A DNA stretch of 51,167 nucleotides, from positions 1 to 51,167 of the forward strand of contig JAISTV010000016.1 in assembly GCA_031272485.1 (NCBI GenBank), written 5' to 3'. Both the position numbers and the translations under genes were made by a program. This stretch comes from Eubacteriales Family XIII. Incertae Sedis bacterium. GTDB taxonomy: Bacteria; Bacillota; Clostridia; Peptostreptococcales; Anaerovoracaceae. The notes beneath the pieces are model-generated. The model worked only from the letters and a program-made list of their open reading frames with translations. It was not told the origin of the DNA and ran no database searches. Shown piece by piece: positions 16,611 to 23,510 of this stretch. How positions within the stretch are numbered: position 1 is the first letter of the stretch; each line of letters opens with the position of its first letter.

Positions 16611-18351
16611 CGCCTATGTGCACCTGCTTGCCGTAAATCCACGGCAGCCCCGTACCTATGATAAAGAAGCCGGTGGAAACCCCGTCGCGATCCGCCGCGG
16701 TTATGCTGCCGTTCTCGTTTTCGTTGTCCGTAAGGTAGGCGAGAATCTCCTCCGCGCGCGCCGTGTCGCCCACCGCCGCGTACGCCAGCGATGCCTGCGC
16801 CGTGCCCTCGAACCACACGCCGTCGCGGTCCGTGTTAAAGTCGTAGCCGTCCGTTTCCGGCACGCGCATCTTCTGCTCCACGTAGCCCAGCGCCGCTGCC
16901 TTCTGCTCGCCCGTGAGCGCGTCGCCCAGCGCGAGGATGGCCCACGTCTGGCAATCGAGCGGCACCACGTCGCGGTTTATGGTTGTGCCGTTCGCGGCGG
17001 TGCCCGTGTAGAAGCAGCCCAGATTCGGGTCCAGCATGGCGAGCACAAAAGCCTGCGCGTGCGCCGCCGCGTCTGTGTACAGCGCCGCCGCCTCCGCGTC
17101 TCCCTCGCACAGCGCCGCCAGCCGCGTGAAGGCCGCCACCAGGTCTATGTTGTGCTCCGTGGACTTATAGTAGGCGCGCGTCTGCTCGCTGCCCAGATAC
17201 TCGTAGCCGGCCTCAAACCCGCCCGTGCCGGTCGTGCTCTTGCACTCCAGAATCACGCCCGCAATCTTCTGCGCCGTGTCTATGTACGCCGTCCGCGCCG
17301 GCCCTTCCGCGTTTTCCGCCAGTTCGCACATGGCCAGCATGGCCCACGCAAGGTTTCCGGTGGTAGAGAGCCACTGCCCGTCCGAGCACAGCGTCACCAA
17401 GGCGTCTGCTATCTGCTCGGCCCGCTCGGTATACCCCGCCCGCATGAGCGCAATTGCCGTAATAGCATTATCGTAAATCGCTGCACTGTCCGTCCCTTCC
17501 ATGGCCGGCGCGTAGCTCGTAAGCAGCAGCGGCGCCTCCAGGTCGTCCGCGTACTCGTAGCGGATGTTGTCTATGTAGAAGGTTATGCCGTCCGCGCCCT
17601 TGTTGCTCTTGTCGTTGGCCACCCACGCGAACCCCCCGCTCATGCGGCTCAGGTTCACGTCGTCCAGCGGAATCTCGTAGCGCGTCCACTCGGTCGTAAG
17701 CACCGCCGTGCCTATAGAAATCTTCTGCGTGGAGTCGGCGAACGCGGCGGGCTTCCAACCGTCCCACCCCAGGCTGCCGAGGAAAAACTCGACCTGCTCG
17801 CCGCCATTCTCGCCGCGCACCCAGAACGTGAGCCGCACGGCGCCGGAAAGATCCTCCGTGGGCGGATTCGGGTCGTCGCCCTCCTCCTTCTGCGCGCCGG
17901 AAAGGGCGGTGGTAATCCCCATGTCCTCCCACGTAGGCGGCTCGAAATAGTAGCCGCCCCAACTGTGCTTGCTGAAGTCGAGCGTCGCCTGAATGGACGT
18001 GGAATTATCCATGCCCGGCGCGAACACGTTCATGGCGGGAATCTCGCTGTTCGGGTCGCTGCCCATCCACACCTGCCGCGGGAAATGGTTCGCCATGTCG
18101 GCGCCGTCCTTGTAGACGTACACGGCTCGGTCGAAAGCGGCCACCTGGTTAGCCAGATAGCCTGCCGGCGTGTTCGGATATACGTCCTGACTTATGCCAA
18201 TGGTGTCGCCTTCCTCCCCGGCGGGCTCCGGCGTATCGGTCGGGGTCGTCGTAGGCGTAAGCCCCTTTTTGGCGAGCGAATCACAGCCCGTAGCGAAGAG
18301 AGCTACGCACAGCGTAAGCGCCAGCAGCCATGTCATTGTCTTCCTTATCAT
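16540..18351 (-). CDS. lipoprotein with carbohydrate-binding-like and (alpha/alpha)6 glycosidase-like regions
   Basis: Exported lipoprotein of 603 aa. MIRKTMTWLLA plus lipobox FATGC gives a lipidated Cys at about 22. A Thr/Pro linker precedes a beta-rich region (about 95-270, with phrases such as LTFWVRGENGGEQVEFFLG and ITFYIDNIRYEY) that looks like a carbohydrate-binding jelly roll. Residues about 285-600 are repeating helical hairpins with STEHNIDLVAAF, DCQTWAILALGD, GVWFEGTAQASLAY and HIGATAWLSLAE, like (alpha/alpha)6 toroid glycosidases; the acidic residues in TEHN and WFEG are candidate catalytic positions. It converges on the GT2 gene, so it may trim or release that polymer. The family was not confirmed. 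Confidence 0.75.
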   Translation of the reverse strand: MIRKTMTWLLALTLCVALFATGCDSLAKKGLTPTTTPTDTPEPAGEEGDTIGISQDVYPNTPAGYLANQVAAFDRAVYVYKDGADMANHFPRQVWMGSDPNSEIPAMNVFAPGMDNSTSIQATLDFSKHSWGGYYFEPPTWEDMGITTALSGAQKEEGDDPNPPTEDLSGAVRLTFWVRGENGGEQVEFFLGSLGWDGWKPAAFADSTQKISIGTAVLTTEWTRYEIPLDDVNLSRMSGGFAWVANDKSNKGADGITFYIDNIRYEYADDLEAPLLLTSYAPAMEGTDSAAIYDNAITAIALMRAGYTERAEQIADALVTLCSDGQWLSTTGNLAWAMLAMCELAENAEGPARTAYIDTAQKIAGVILECKSTTGTGGFEAGYEYLGSEQTRAYYKSTEHNIDLVAAFTRLAALCEGDAEAAALYTDAAAHAQAFVLAMLDPNLGCFYTGTAANGTTINRDVVPLDCQTWAILALGDALTGEQKAAALGYVEQKMRVPETDGYDFNTDRDGVWFEGTAQASLAYAAVGDTARAEEILAYLTDNENENGSITAADRDGVSTGFFIIGTGLPWIYGKQVHIGATAWLSLAESGENPFVASPRSES

Positions 18352-18430
18352 ACCAGGATTATACCCGTTCCCCGCCCGCTTGTATTCCCCTGCGGGCAGA
18401 GTTTTTTTACTGCCGTACTTAGGCCGCCGC

Positions 18431-18558
18431 GGCAAAAAACGCTCTAAGTGCTCGGGCTATACGGTCAGGAAGGCTCCGAATCCGAGCACTTAGGGAGTTT
18501 TTCGCCAATGGGCGCTCCTGAGAGGCGGGGGAGTCGAGCACTTAGGGACTTTTTCGCC
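18431..18558 (-). repeat. tripartite repeat locus 3 (family C)
   Basis: Three 25-bp units. On the minus strand the order is direct (18558-18534), direct (18506-18482), inverted (18455-18431), gaps 27 and 26 bp. The core reads GGCGAAAAA, three variable bases, then CCTAAGTGCTCG. The first plus-strand unit is the most diverged. The locus lies in the divergent intergenic space between the glycosidase-like lipoprotein and greA, just upstream of the greA promoter; nothing else is visible in that 321-bp gap besides the promoter. Confidence 0.88.
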
Positions 18559-18585
18559 ATGGTCTGGCGGGTGGCGGGTGTCCCC

Positions 18586-18614
18586 TTGTGTTAGCGATTG
18601 TTTTCTTATATAAT
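18586..18614 (+). promoter_or_regulatory. greA-lysS promoter
   Basis: TTGTGT at 18586-18591 and TATAAT at 18609-18614 with an exact 17-bp spacer, 59 bp before the greA start. Confidence 0.7.
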
Positions 18615-18672
18615 TATGGTTCGGTAAATGCCCCGTTCGGGGCGGCGTTTTAGCGGAGGAAAGGTCACAGAT

Positions 18673-19149
18673 ATGGCGGAAGAAATACTGCTTACCAAAG
18701 AAGGGTACGAAGCGAAACAGGCGGAACTGGAAGACTTAGTTACGAACAAGCGACAGGAAATCGCGCAGCGGCTGAAGGAAGCCATCTCTTACGGAGATAT
18801 ATCCGAGAACTCCGAGTACGATTCCGCGAAGAACGAACAGGCGGAACTCGAGGACCGCATCAGCAAACTCGAGAGCATCCTCGAGAAGGCCAAGATTATA
18901 GAAGACGCGAAGGGGCGGCAGACCGTGGTGAGCCTCGGCGTAAAAGTCAAGGTGCGGAACCTCAAGACCAAGAAGGAAGAGATCTACGTGATCGTGGGCT
19001 CGGCGGAGGCGGACCCGTTCGAGGGGCGCATCTCCAACGAGAGCCTCGTAGGGCAGGCGCTGCTCGGCCACAAGGCCAAGGAGAAGGTCTCCGTGCAGGT
19101 GCCCGACGGCGTAGTCAAGTACGAGATTGTGAGCATAGGTAAGGCGTAA
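18673..19149 (+). CDS. greA: transcription elongation factor GreA
   Basis: Factor that enters the RNA polymerase secondary channel and stimulates cleavage of backtracked RNA; 158 aa, the normal length. The N-terminal coiled coil carries the acidic tip GDISENSEYD with the conserved Asp and Glu, followed by NEQAELEDRISKLE. The C-terminal FKBP-like domain ends with VPDGVVKYEIVSIGKA. I start at ATG 18673, preceded by GGAGGAAAGG, rather than the upstream in-frame codon at 18628. lysS follows after 10 bp, so the two are co-transcribed, a common arrangement in Bacillota. Confidence 0.97.
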   Translation: MAEEILLTKEGYEAKQAELEDLVTNKRQEIAQRLKEAISYGDISENSEYDSAKNEQAELEDRISKLESILEKAKIIEDAKGRQTVVSLGVKVKVRNLKTKKEEIYVIVGSAEADPFEGRISNESLVGQALLGHKAKEKVSVQVPDGVVKYEIVSIGKA

Positions 19150-19159
19150 GGAAACATTC

Positions 19160-20683
19160 ATGGCAGAAGAAAAAGGAAGAGAGCCGGCGGCGGACGCGGC
19201 GGAAGAGGAACTGTCCGACGAGAAGCTGAACGAGCTGCGGCTCATACGGCGTGAGAAACTCAAGAAACTCAAGGAAGCCGGGCGCGACCCGTTCGTAAAC
19301 GAAACGTGGGACGTCACGGCGAAGAGCGGGGAAATCAAGGACGCATACGAGGACTGGGAGGAGAAGGAAGTCTCCATAGCCGGGCGCATCATGGCTTTCC
19401 GCCATATGGGCAAGGCGTCGTTCGTGGACATTCAGGACGGCCGCGGGCGCATTCAGCTCTACGTGCGGCAGGATGCCATAACGCCCGAGGAATACGAGGT
19501 TTTCCTCACCTACGACATAGGCGACATAGTGGGCGTTGAGGGCAGCGTGTTCAAGACGCGCCACGGGGAGATTTCGGTCAAGGTCAGCCGCATCGTATTG
19601 CTCACCAAGAGCCTGCAGATTCTGCCCAACAAGCGCCAGGGCCTCAAGGATCCCGAGCTGCGTTACCGGCAGCGCTACGTGGACCTGATTATGAATCCCG
19701 AGGTGCGCGAGGCCTTCCTCACGCGCAACAAGGTCATCAAGGAAATCAAGCGGTATCTGGAGGAGGACGAGGGCTTCCTGGAAGTCGACACGCCCATCCT
19801 GACGATTATCGCCGGCGGGGCGAACGCGCGCCCGTTTGTGACGCATCACAACACGCTCGATCTGGACATGCGCCTGCGCATCTCTAACGAGCTGTTCTTA
19901 AAGCGCCTGACCGTGGGCGGCTTCGAGCGCATCTACGAGATGGGCAAGATGTTCCGCAACGAGGGCATGGACCGCAACCACAACCCGGAGTTTACCTCCA
20001 TGGAGCTGTACCAGGCGTACGGCCAGATGGAGGACGTCATGCGCCTCACGGAAAACATCGTGAGCAAGGCGGCGCTGGCGGCCACGGGCAGCATGGTCAT
20101 TACCTATCAGGGCAAGCAGTTCGACCTCACGCCGCCGTGGGACCGCATCTCCATGACCGAGGCCGTAAACAAGTGGCTGGGTGTGGACTTTGCGACAATA
20201 GAAACGGACGCGGAGGCTATCGCTGTGGCCAAGAAGTTTGAACTGGAGGACGCGGACAAGTTGGTGCGCGGCACGGTCATCAGTGAGCTGTTCGAGAAGT
20301 TCTGCGAGGACTATCTGGAGGGGCCGGTGTTCCTGACCGGCCACCCCGTGGAGATCAGCCCGCTCGCCAAGCGCGACCCGGCGGACCCGCGCATCACGCG
20401 CCGGTTCGAGGCGTACATAAACACCTGGGAGATAGCCAACGGCTTCTCGGAGCTGAACGACCCCATAGACCAGCTGCAGCGCTTCAAGGATCAGCAGGCG
20501 CAGCTCGAGGCCGGGGACGACGAGGCGCACCCCATGGACGAGGACTTTGTCAACGCGCTCGAGGTGGGGCTTCCTCCGACGGGCGGCCTGGGCGTGGGCA
20601 TAGACCGCGTGGTTATGCTCATAGCGGACGTGCCGTCCATAAGGGACGTAATCCTATTCCCGACCATGAAGCCCGAGGCGTGA
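19160..20683 (+). CDS. lysS: lysyl-tRNA synthetase, class II
   Basis: Charges tRNA-Lys; 507 aa, normal for bacterial LysRS. An N-terminal anticodon-binding OB domain (about residues 65-165, with RIMAFRHMGKASFVDIQD) precedes the class II core. Motif 1 lies around FLEVDTPIL, motif 2 around FRNEGMDRNHNPEFTSME, motif 3 at GLGVGIDRVVML. The first 30 residues are an extra Glu-rich tail. The expected IPGGA segment after motif 1 reads IIAGGA here. The gene is 10 bp after greA and is followed by a GC-rich hairpin near 20698-20718 that lacks a T run. Confidence 0.97.
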   Translation: MAEEKGREPAADAAEEELSDEKLNELRLIRREKLKKLKEAGRDPFVNETWDVTAKSGEIKDAYEDWEEKEVSIAGRIMAFRHMGKASFVDIQDGRGRIQLYVRQDAITPEEYEVFLTYDIGDIVGVEGSVFKTRHGEISVKVSRIVLLTKSLQILPNKRQGLKDPELRYRQRYVDLIMNPEVREAFLTRNKVIKEIKRYLEEDEGFLEVDTPILTIIAGGANARPFVTHHNTLDLDMRLRISNELFLKRLTVGGFERIYEMGKMFRNEGMDRNHNPEFTSMELYQAYGQMEDVMRLTENIVSKAALAATGSMVITYQGKQFDLTPPWDRISMTEAVNKWLGVDFATIETDAEAIAVAKKFELEDADKLVRGTVISELFEKFCEDYLEGPVFLTGHPVEISPLAKRDPADPRITRRFEAYINTWEIANGFSELNDPIDQLQRFKDQQAQLEAGDDEAHPMDEDFVNALEVGLPPTGGLGVGIDRVVMLIADVPSIRDVILFPTMKPEA

Positions 20684-20739
20684 CGGCCTTGCGGGGCAGC
20701 CGCGGCTTTGGCCGCGGCATTGGCATAGATAAGGGTCGC

Positions 20740-20768
20740 TTGTGAGCAGGGCGATTATACGTTAGAAT
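20740..20768 (+). promoter_or_regulatory. promoter for the EF-G paralogue
   Basis: TTGTGA at 20740-20745 and TAGAAT at 20763-20768 with a 17-bp spacer, about 46 bp before the start codon. Confidence 0.55.
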
Positions 20769-20813
20769 AAGTTTGCTCGCTTATTAAATCTTAATTGTAA
20801 AGGCAGGTTTGAA

Positions 20814-22751
20814 ATGAAGGGTTATTCTACGCAGCAGATTCGAAATGTGGCGCTTCTGGGACACGGCGGCGCGGGCAAGACTACGCTCGTGGAGGCGGCG
20901 CTGGCAGCGACCGGCGCGGTGAGCCGCATGGGTAAGGTGGAGGACGGGAACACGGTTTCCGACTTTGACAAGACGGAGATTGAGAAAGGGTATTCCATAT
21001 CCTCGTCCATAATTCCCGTGGAATATAAGAAGAACAAGATTAATTTTCTGGATACGCCGGGGTTTTTCGATTTCGTCGGCGAGGTGCATGCGGCGCTGCG
21101 GGCGGCGGAGGCGGCGGTTATCGTCGTGGACGCTTCGGCGGGCGTGCAGGTCGGAACGGAGAAGGCGTGGGCTGTGTGTAAGAAGACGGGCATTCCGCGG
21201 TTCTTCCTGCTGAATAAGACGGATAAGGAAAACGTGGATGTGGCCAAGATCGTGGGTGACCTGCAGGCGAAGTTCGGCACTTCGGTGGCGCCGCTGGACG
21301 ACCGCGATGCGCTCACCGAGACGGTGGCCGAGTCGGACGAGGAGCTGCTTGAGAAGTTCTTCAGCGGCGAGGCGTTTACAGATGAAGAGTTTGCGCGCGG
21401 GCTTTCCGCGGGTATTGCCGCGGGCGACATAGCCCCGGTTATTACGTCGAGCGCTACGGGCGGGAGCGGCGTGACGGAGTTTCTGGATACCATCCTGACC
21501 TACGTGCCGGCGCCGGATGCGCACCCGGCTTACGCCGCGGAAAACGAGGCGGGCGAGGCTGTGGAAGTGGCCTGCGACCCGGCCGGTCCGGTGCGCGCGT
21601 TCGTGTTCAAGAACCAGGAGACGCGCAGCGGCAAGGTGACGTACCTGAAGCTGGTGAGCGGCAAGGTGACGCAGGGTATGGAGCTGTACGACGCGAACAC
21701 CGAGAAGCCCGAGAAGATGGGGTCGCTGTTCTTCGTGCGCGGCAAGAATCAGGAGCCGGCGTCGGAAGTGGCGGCGGGCGACATTTTCGCGGCTGCCAAG
21801 CTGAACTCCGCACACACGGGCGACACGCTCTGCGAGAAGGCGAACATAGTAAAGTTCCCGGCGCTCGAGCTGCCGCCGCCGTCGCTGTACATGGCCATAG
21901 AAGCCACGGCCAAGGGCGAGGAAGACAAGATGGGCACCGGCCTGAACCGGCTCAAGGAAGAAGATCCGTCGTTCGCCGTGGAGCGCAACGCGGAGACCAG
22001 CCAGACGCTTCTGGGCGGGCAGGGCGACACGCAGATCAGCGTGATTGTCAGCCGCCTCAAGGACCGGTTTGGCGTAGATGTCAAGCTGGTGGATCCCAAG
22101 GTTCCGTACCGGGAGACCATCAAGGGCACGGCGGACGTGCAGGGCAAACACAAGAAGCAGTCCGGCGGCGCGGGGCAGTACGGCGATGTGTGGATTCGCT
22201 TCTCGCCCTCGCAGGAGGACTTCGAGTTCAGCGAGGAACTGTTCGGCGGCAGCGTGCCTAAGAACTACGTGCCGGCGGTCGAGAAGGGGCTGCGCGAGAG
22301 CATGGTCAAGGGACCGCTGTCCGGCTCGCGCGTCACGGGCATCAAGGCGGTGCTCCACGACGGTTCGTACCACGATGTGGACTCGAACGAAATGGCGTTT
22401 AAGATCGCGGCATCGCTCGCGTTTAAGAAGGGCATGGAAGAGGCCAAGCCCATCCTGCTCGAGCCGGTCATGCACGTGGAAATCTTCGTGCCGGACGAGT
22501 ACACCGGCGACGTAATGGGCGACATGAACAAGCGCCGCGGCAAGATTCTGGGCATGGAGCCGCAGTCGGGCGGCGGGCAGAAGCTCATGGCGGAGGCCCC
22601 GCAGGCGGAAATGTTCAAGTACGCCAAGGACCTGCGCAGCATGACGCGCGCCCACGGCAGTTTCGTCATGACGTTCGAGCGCTACGAGGAAGTGCCGGCG
22701 CAGCTTGCGCAGAAGATCATAGCCGACCATAAGGCCGCGCAGGAAGAGTAG
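20814..22751 (+). CDS. elongation factor G-like protein (EF-G paralogue)
   Basis: Translational GTPase family protein of 645 aa, shorter than canonical EF-G (about 690). The G domain has the P-loop GHGGAGKT near residues 14-21 and NKTD (instead of NKMD) as the base-specificity motif. The switch II motif reads DTPGFFDF: the catalytic His of DTPGHVDF is replaced by Phe. Domains II to V are present, with QYGDVWIRFSP typical of EF-G domain IV and MGDMNKRRGKILGME of domain V. The usual EF-G neighbours (rpsL, rpsG, tuf) are absent, which also marks it as the paralogue. It may act in ribosome maintenance or stress; the precise job is unknown. Confidence 0.9.
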   Translation: MKGYSTQQIRNVALLGHGGAGKTTLVEAALAATGAVSRMGKVEDGNTVSDFDKTEIEKGYSISSSIIPVEYKKNKINFLDTPGFFDFVGEVHAALRAAEAAVIVVDASAGVQVGTEKAWAVCKKTGIPRFFLLNKTDKENVDVAKIVGDLQAKFGTSVAPLDDRDALTETVAESDEELLEKFFSGEAFTDEEFARGLSAGIAAGDIAPVITSSATGGSGVTEFLDTILTYVPAPDAHPAYAAENEAGEAVEVACDPAGPVRAFVFKNQETRSGKVTYLKLVSGKVTQGMELYDANTEKPEKMGSLFFVRGKNQEPASEVAAGDIFAAAKLNSAHTGDTLCEKANIVKFPALELPPPSLYMAIEATAKGEEDKMGTGLNRLKEEDPSFAVERNAETSQTLLGGQGDTQISVIVSRLKDRFGVDVKLVDPKVPYRETIKGTADVQGKHKKQSGGAGQYGDVWIRFSPSQEDFEFSEELFGGSVPKNYVPAVEKGLRESMVKGPLSGSRVTGIKAVLHDGSYHDVDSNEMAFKIAASLAFKKGMEEAKPILLEPVMHVEIFVPDEYTGDVMGDMNKRRGKILGMEPQSGGGQKLMAEAPQAEMFKYAKDLRSMTRAHGSFVMTFERYEEVPAQLAQKIIADHKAAQEE

Positions 22752-22784
22752 AAAAGGGCAGCGCACCGCGTACGTGTAGCCAAC

Positions 22785-22815
22785 CGTCATTGCCGGGCTT
22801 GTTCCGGCAATCCAG
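22785..22815 (-). repeat. 31-bp REP-like palindrome, copy 2
   Basis: CGTCATTGCCGGG, then CTTGTTCCGGCAATCCAG: the element in reverse orientation, placed between the EF-G-like gene and its terminator. Confidence 0.8.
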
Positions 22816-22826
22816 AAAGTCCAATC

Positions 22827-22856
22827 AAAAAGGCGACCCGCACGGGCCGCCTTTTT
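22827..22856. terminator. bidirectional terminator
   Basis: AAAAAGGCG and CGCCTTTTT form the outer stem, with inner CCCG/CGGG pairs. It separates the EF-G-like gene from the convergent DUF4430 gene and can serve both. Confidence 0.85.
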
Positions 22857-22878
22857 TTACATCTTTACGCGCCGCTGT

Positions 22879-23367
22879 CTACTCCGCGCTTTCGAACGAA
22901 ATCCCTGCGTCCGCGCCGCCGTCGTTTGAGTAGACGAAGAGCAACTCGTCGCCTTCCGCGAGGATGGTCTCGGCTGCGCTCACGGTGGGCACCTCGCCGT
23001 TTATGGTGTACAGCCAGCCGCTCATGCCGCCGGTCGCGCCCGCGCCTATCCCGCTGATTTCGGAAACGTAGCCGCCCGCGTCCACAAACGAAATCCCGGA
23101 AGCGAGAAGCGCGTCCATGACGCTCGTAGTGCCGTCCAGCGAAATCTCGCCCTGATACAGGATGCCGTCCGCCTGCCCGCCTACCTCTTCCCAGGTGAGC
23201 GTGGACTGCTCGGACGCGAAGTACGCAGACGCGTTAATCGTCAAGTACGCCGTGCCTGCCTTGGCACCACTCTCCGGCAGCTCGTCATCGCCGCAACCCG
23301 CGAGCGAAAAAGTGAGCGCCAGCAGAAGCGCCAGAATCAAAAACAAATACCTTGTGCGTGCTTTCAT
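22879..23367 (-). CDS. DUF4430 lipoprotein
   Basis: Lipoprotein of 162 aa. MKARTRY plus a hydrophobic stretch and lipobox SLAGC (Cys about 24) give the signal; a GGAGG site sits just before the ATG at 23367. The rest is one DUF4430 domain (transcobalamin-like C-terminal fold), recognised by YLTINA, a TTSVMDALLASGI segment, and the hallmark GWLYTINGEVPTVSAAETILAEGDELLFVYSN. DUF4430 is found in surface-attached and cobalamin-related binding proteins of Bacillota; the ligand is unknown and there is no clear cobalamin riboswitch upstream. It has its own promoter and a structured leader, described separately. Confidence 0.85.
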   Translation of the reverse strand: MKARTRYLFLILALLLALTFSLAGCGDDELPESGAKAGTAYLTINASAYFASEQSTLTWEEVGGQADGILYQGEISLDGTTSVMDALLASGISFVDAGGYVSEISGIGAGATGGMSGWLYTINGEVPTVSAAETILAEGDELLFVYSNDGGADAGISFESAE

Positions 23368-23388
23368 CAGAAAACCTCCTTCGTGATA

Positions 23389-23442
23389 ATAGACGTCTCC
23401 GCCGATGTAATCTTCCGGCCCGGGAGACAAACAACCGTCTAT
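23389..23442 (-). promoter_or_regulatory. structured 5' leader of the DUF4430 gene
   Basis: The leader can fold into a compound hairpin: ATAGAC/GTCTAT (23437-23442 with 23389-23394), GTCTCC/GGAGAC (23395-23400 with 23423-23428) and GCCG/CGGC (23401-23404 with 23416-23419), ending about 12 bases before the Shine-Dalgarno. I do not recognise a known riboswitch. Confidence 0.5.
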
Positions 23443-23459
23443 GGAGGACTCGAACCCCC
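23443..23459 (-). other. tRNA T-arm-like hairpin
   Basis: On the minus strand GGGGG, loop TTCGAGT, CCTCC form a hairpin with the canonical T-loop sequence of a tRNA, but no acceptor, D or anticodon arm fits around it. It may be a decayed tRNA fragment or coincidence. Confidence 0.35.
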
Positions 23460-23469
23460 TACCCGCACC

Positions 23470-23498
23470 ATTATACCGCAAGCCCGCGCCGGCGTCCA
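23470..23498 (-). promoter_or_regulatory. promoter for the DUF4430 gene
   Basis: Minus strand TGGACG (23493-23498), 17-bp spacer, TATAAT (23470-23475). Transcription would start near 23463 and give a leader of about 95 nt. Confidence 0.6.
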
Positions 23499-23510
23499 AG
23501 CGGCGGGGGG

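Noticed and set aside
16618-18447. Plus-strand open frame of 609 codons opposite the glycosidase-like lipoprotein
   Set aside because: Arg/Val/His-rich translation typical of GC-rich antisense; the minus-strand frame has a signal peptide and coherent domains.
20784-22790. Minus-strand open frame of 668 codons opposite the EF-G-like gene
   Set aside because: Antisense shadow of a conserved translational GTPase; no recognisable protein motifs.
23380-23475. Cobalamin riboswitch upstream of the DUF4430 gene
   Set aside because: The B12-box and the GGGAA/GCCACTG elements are not visible and the leader is too short.
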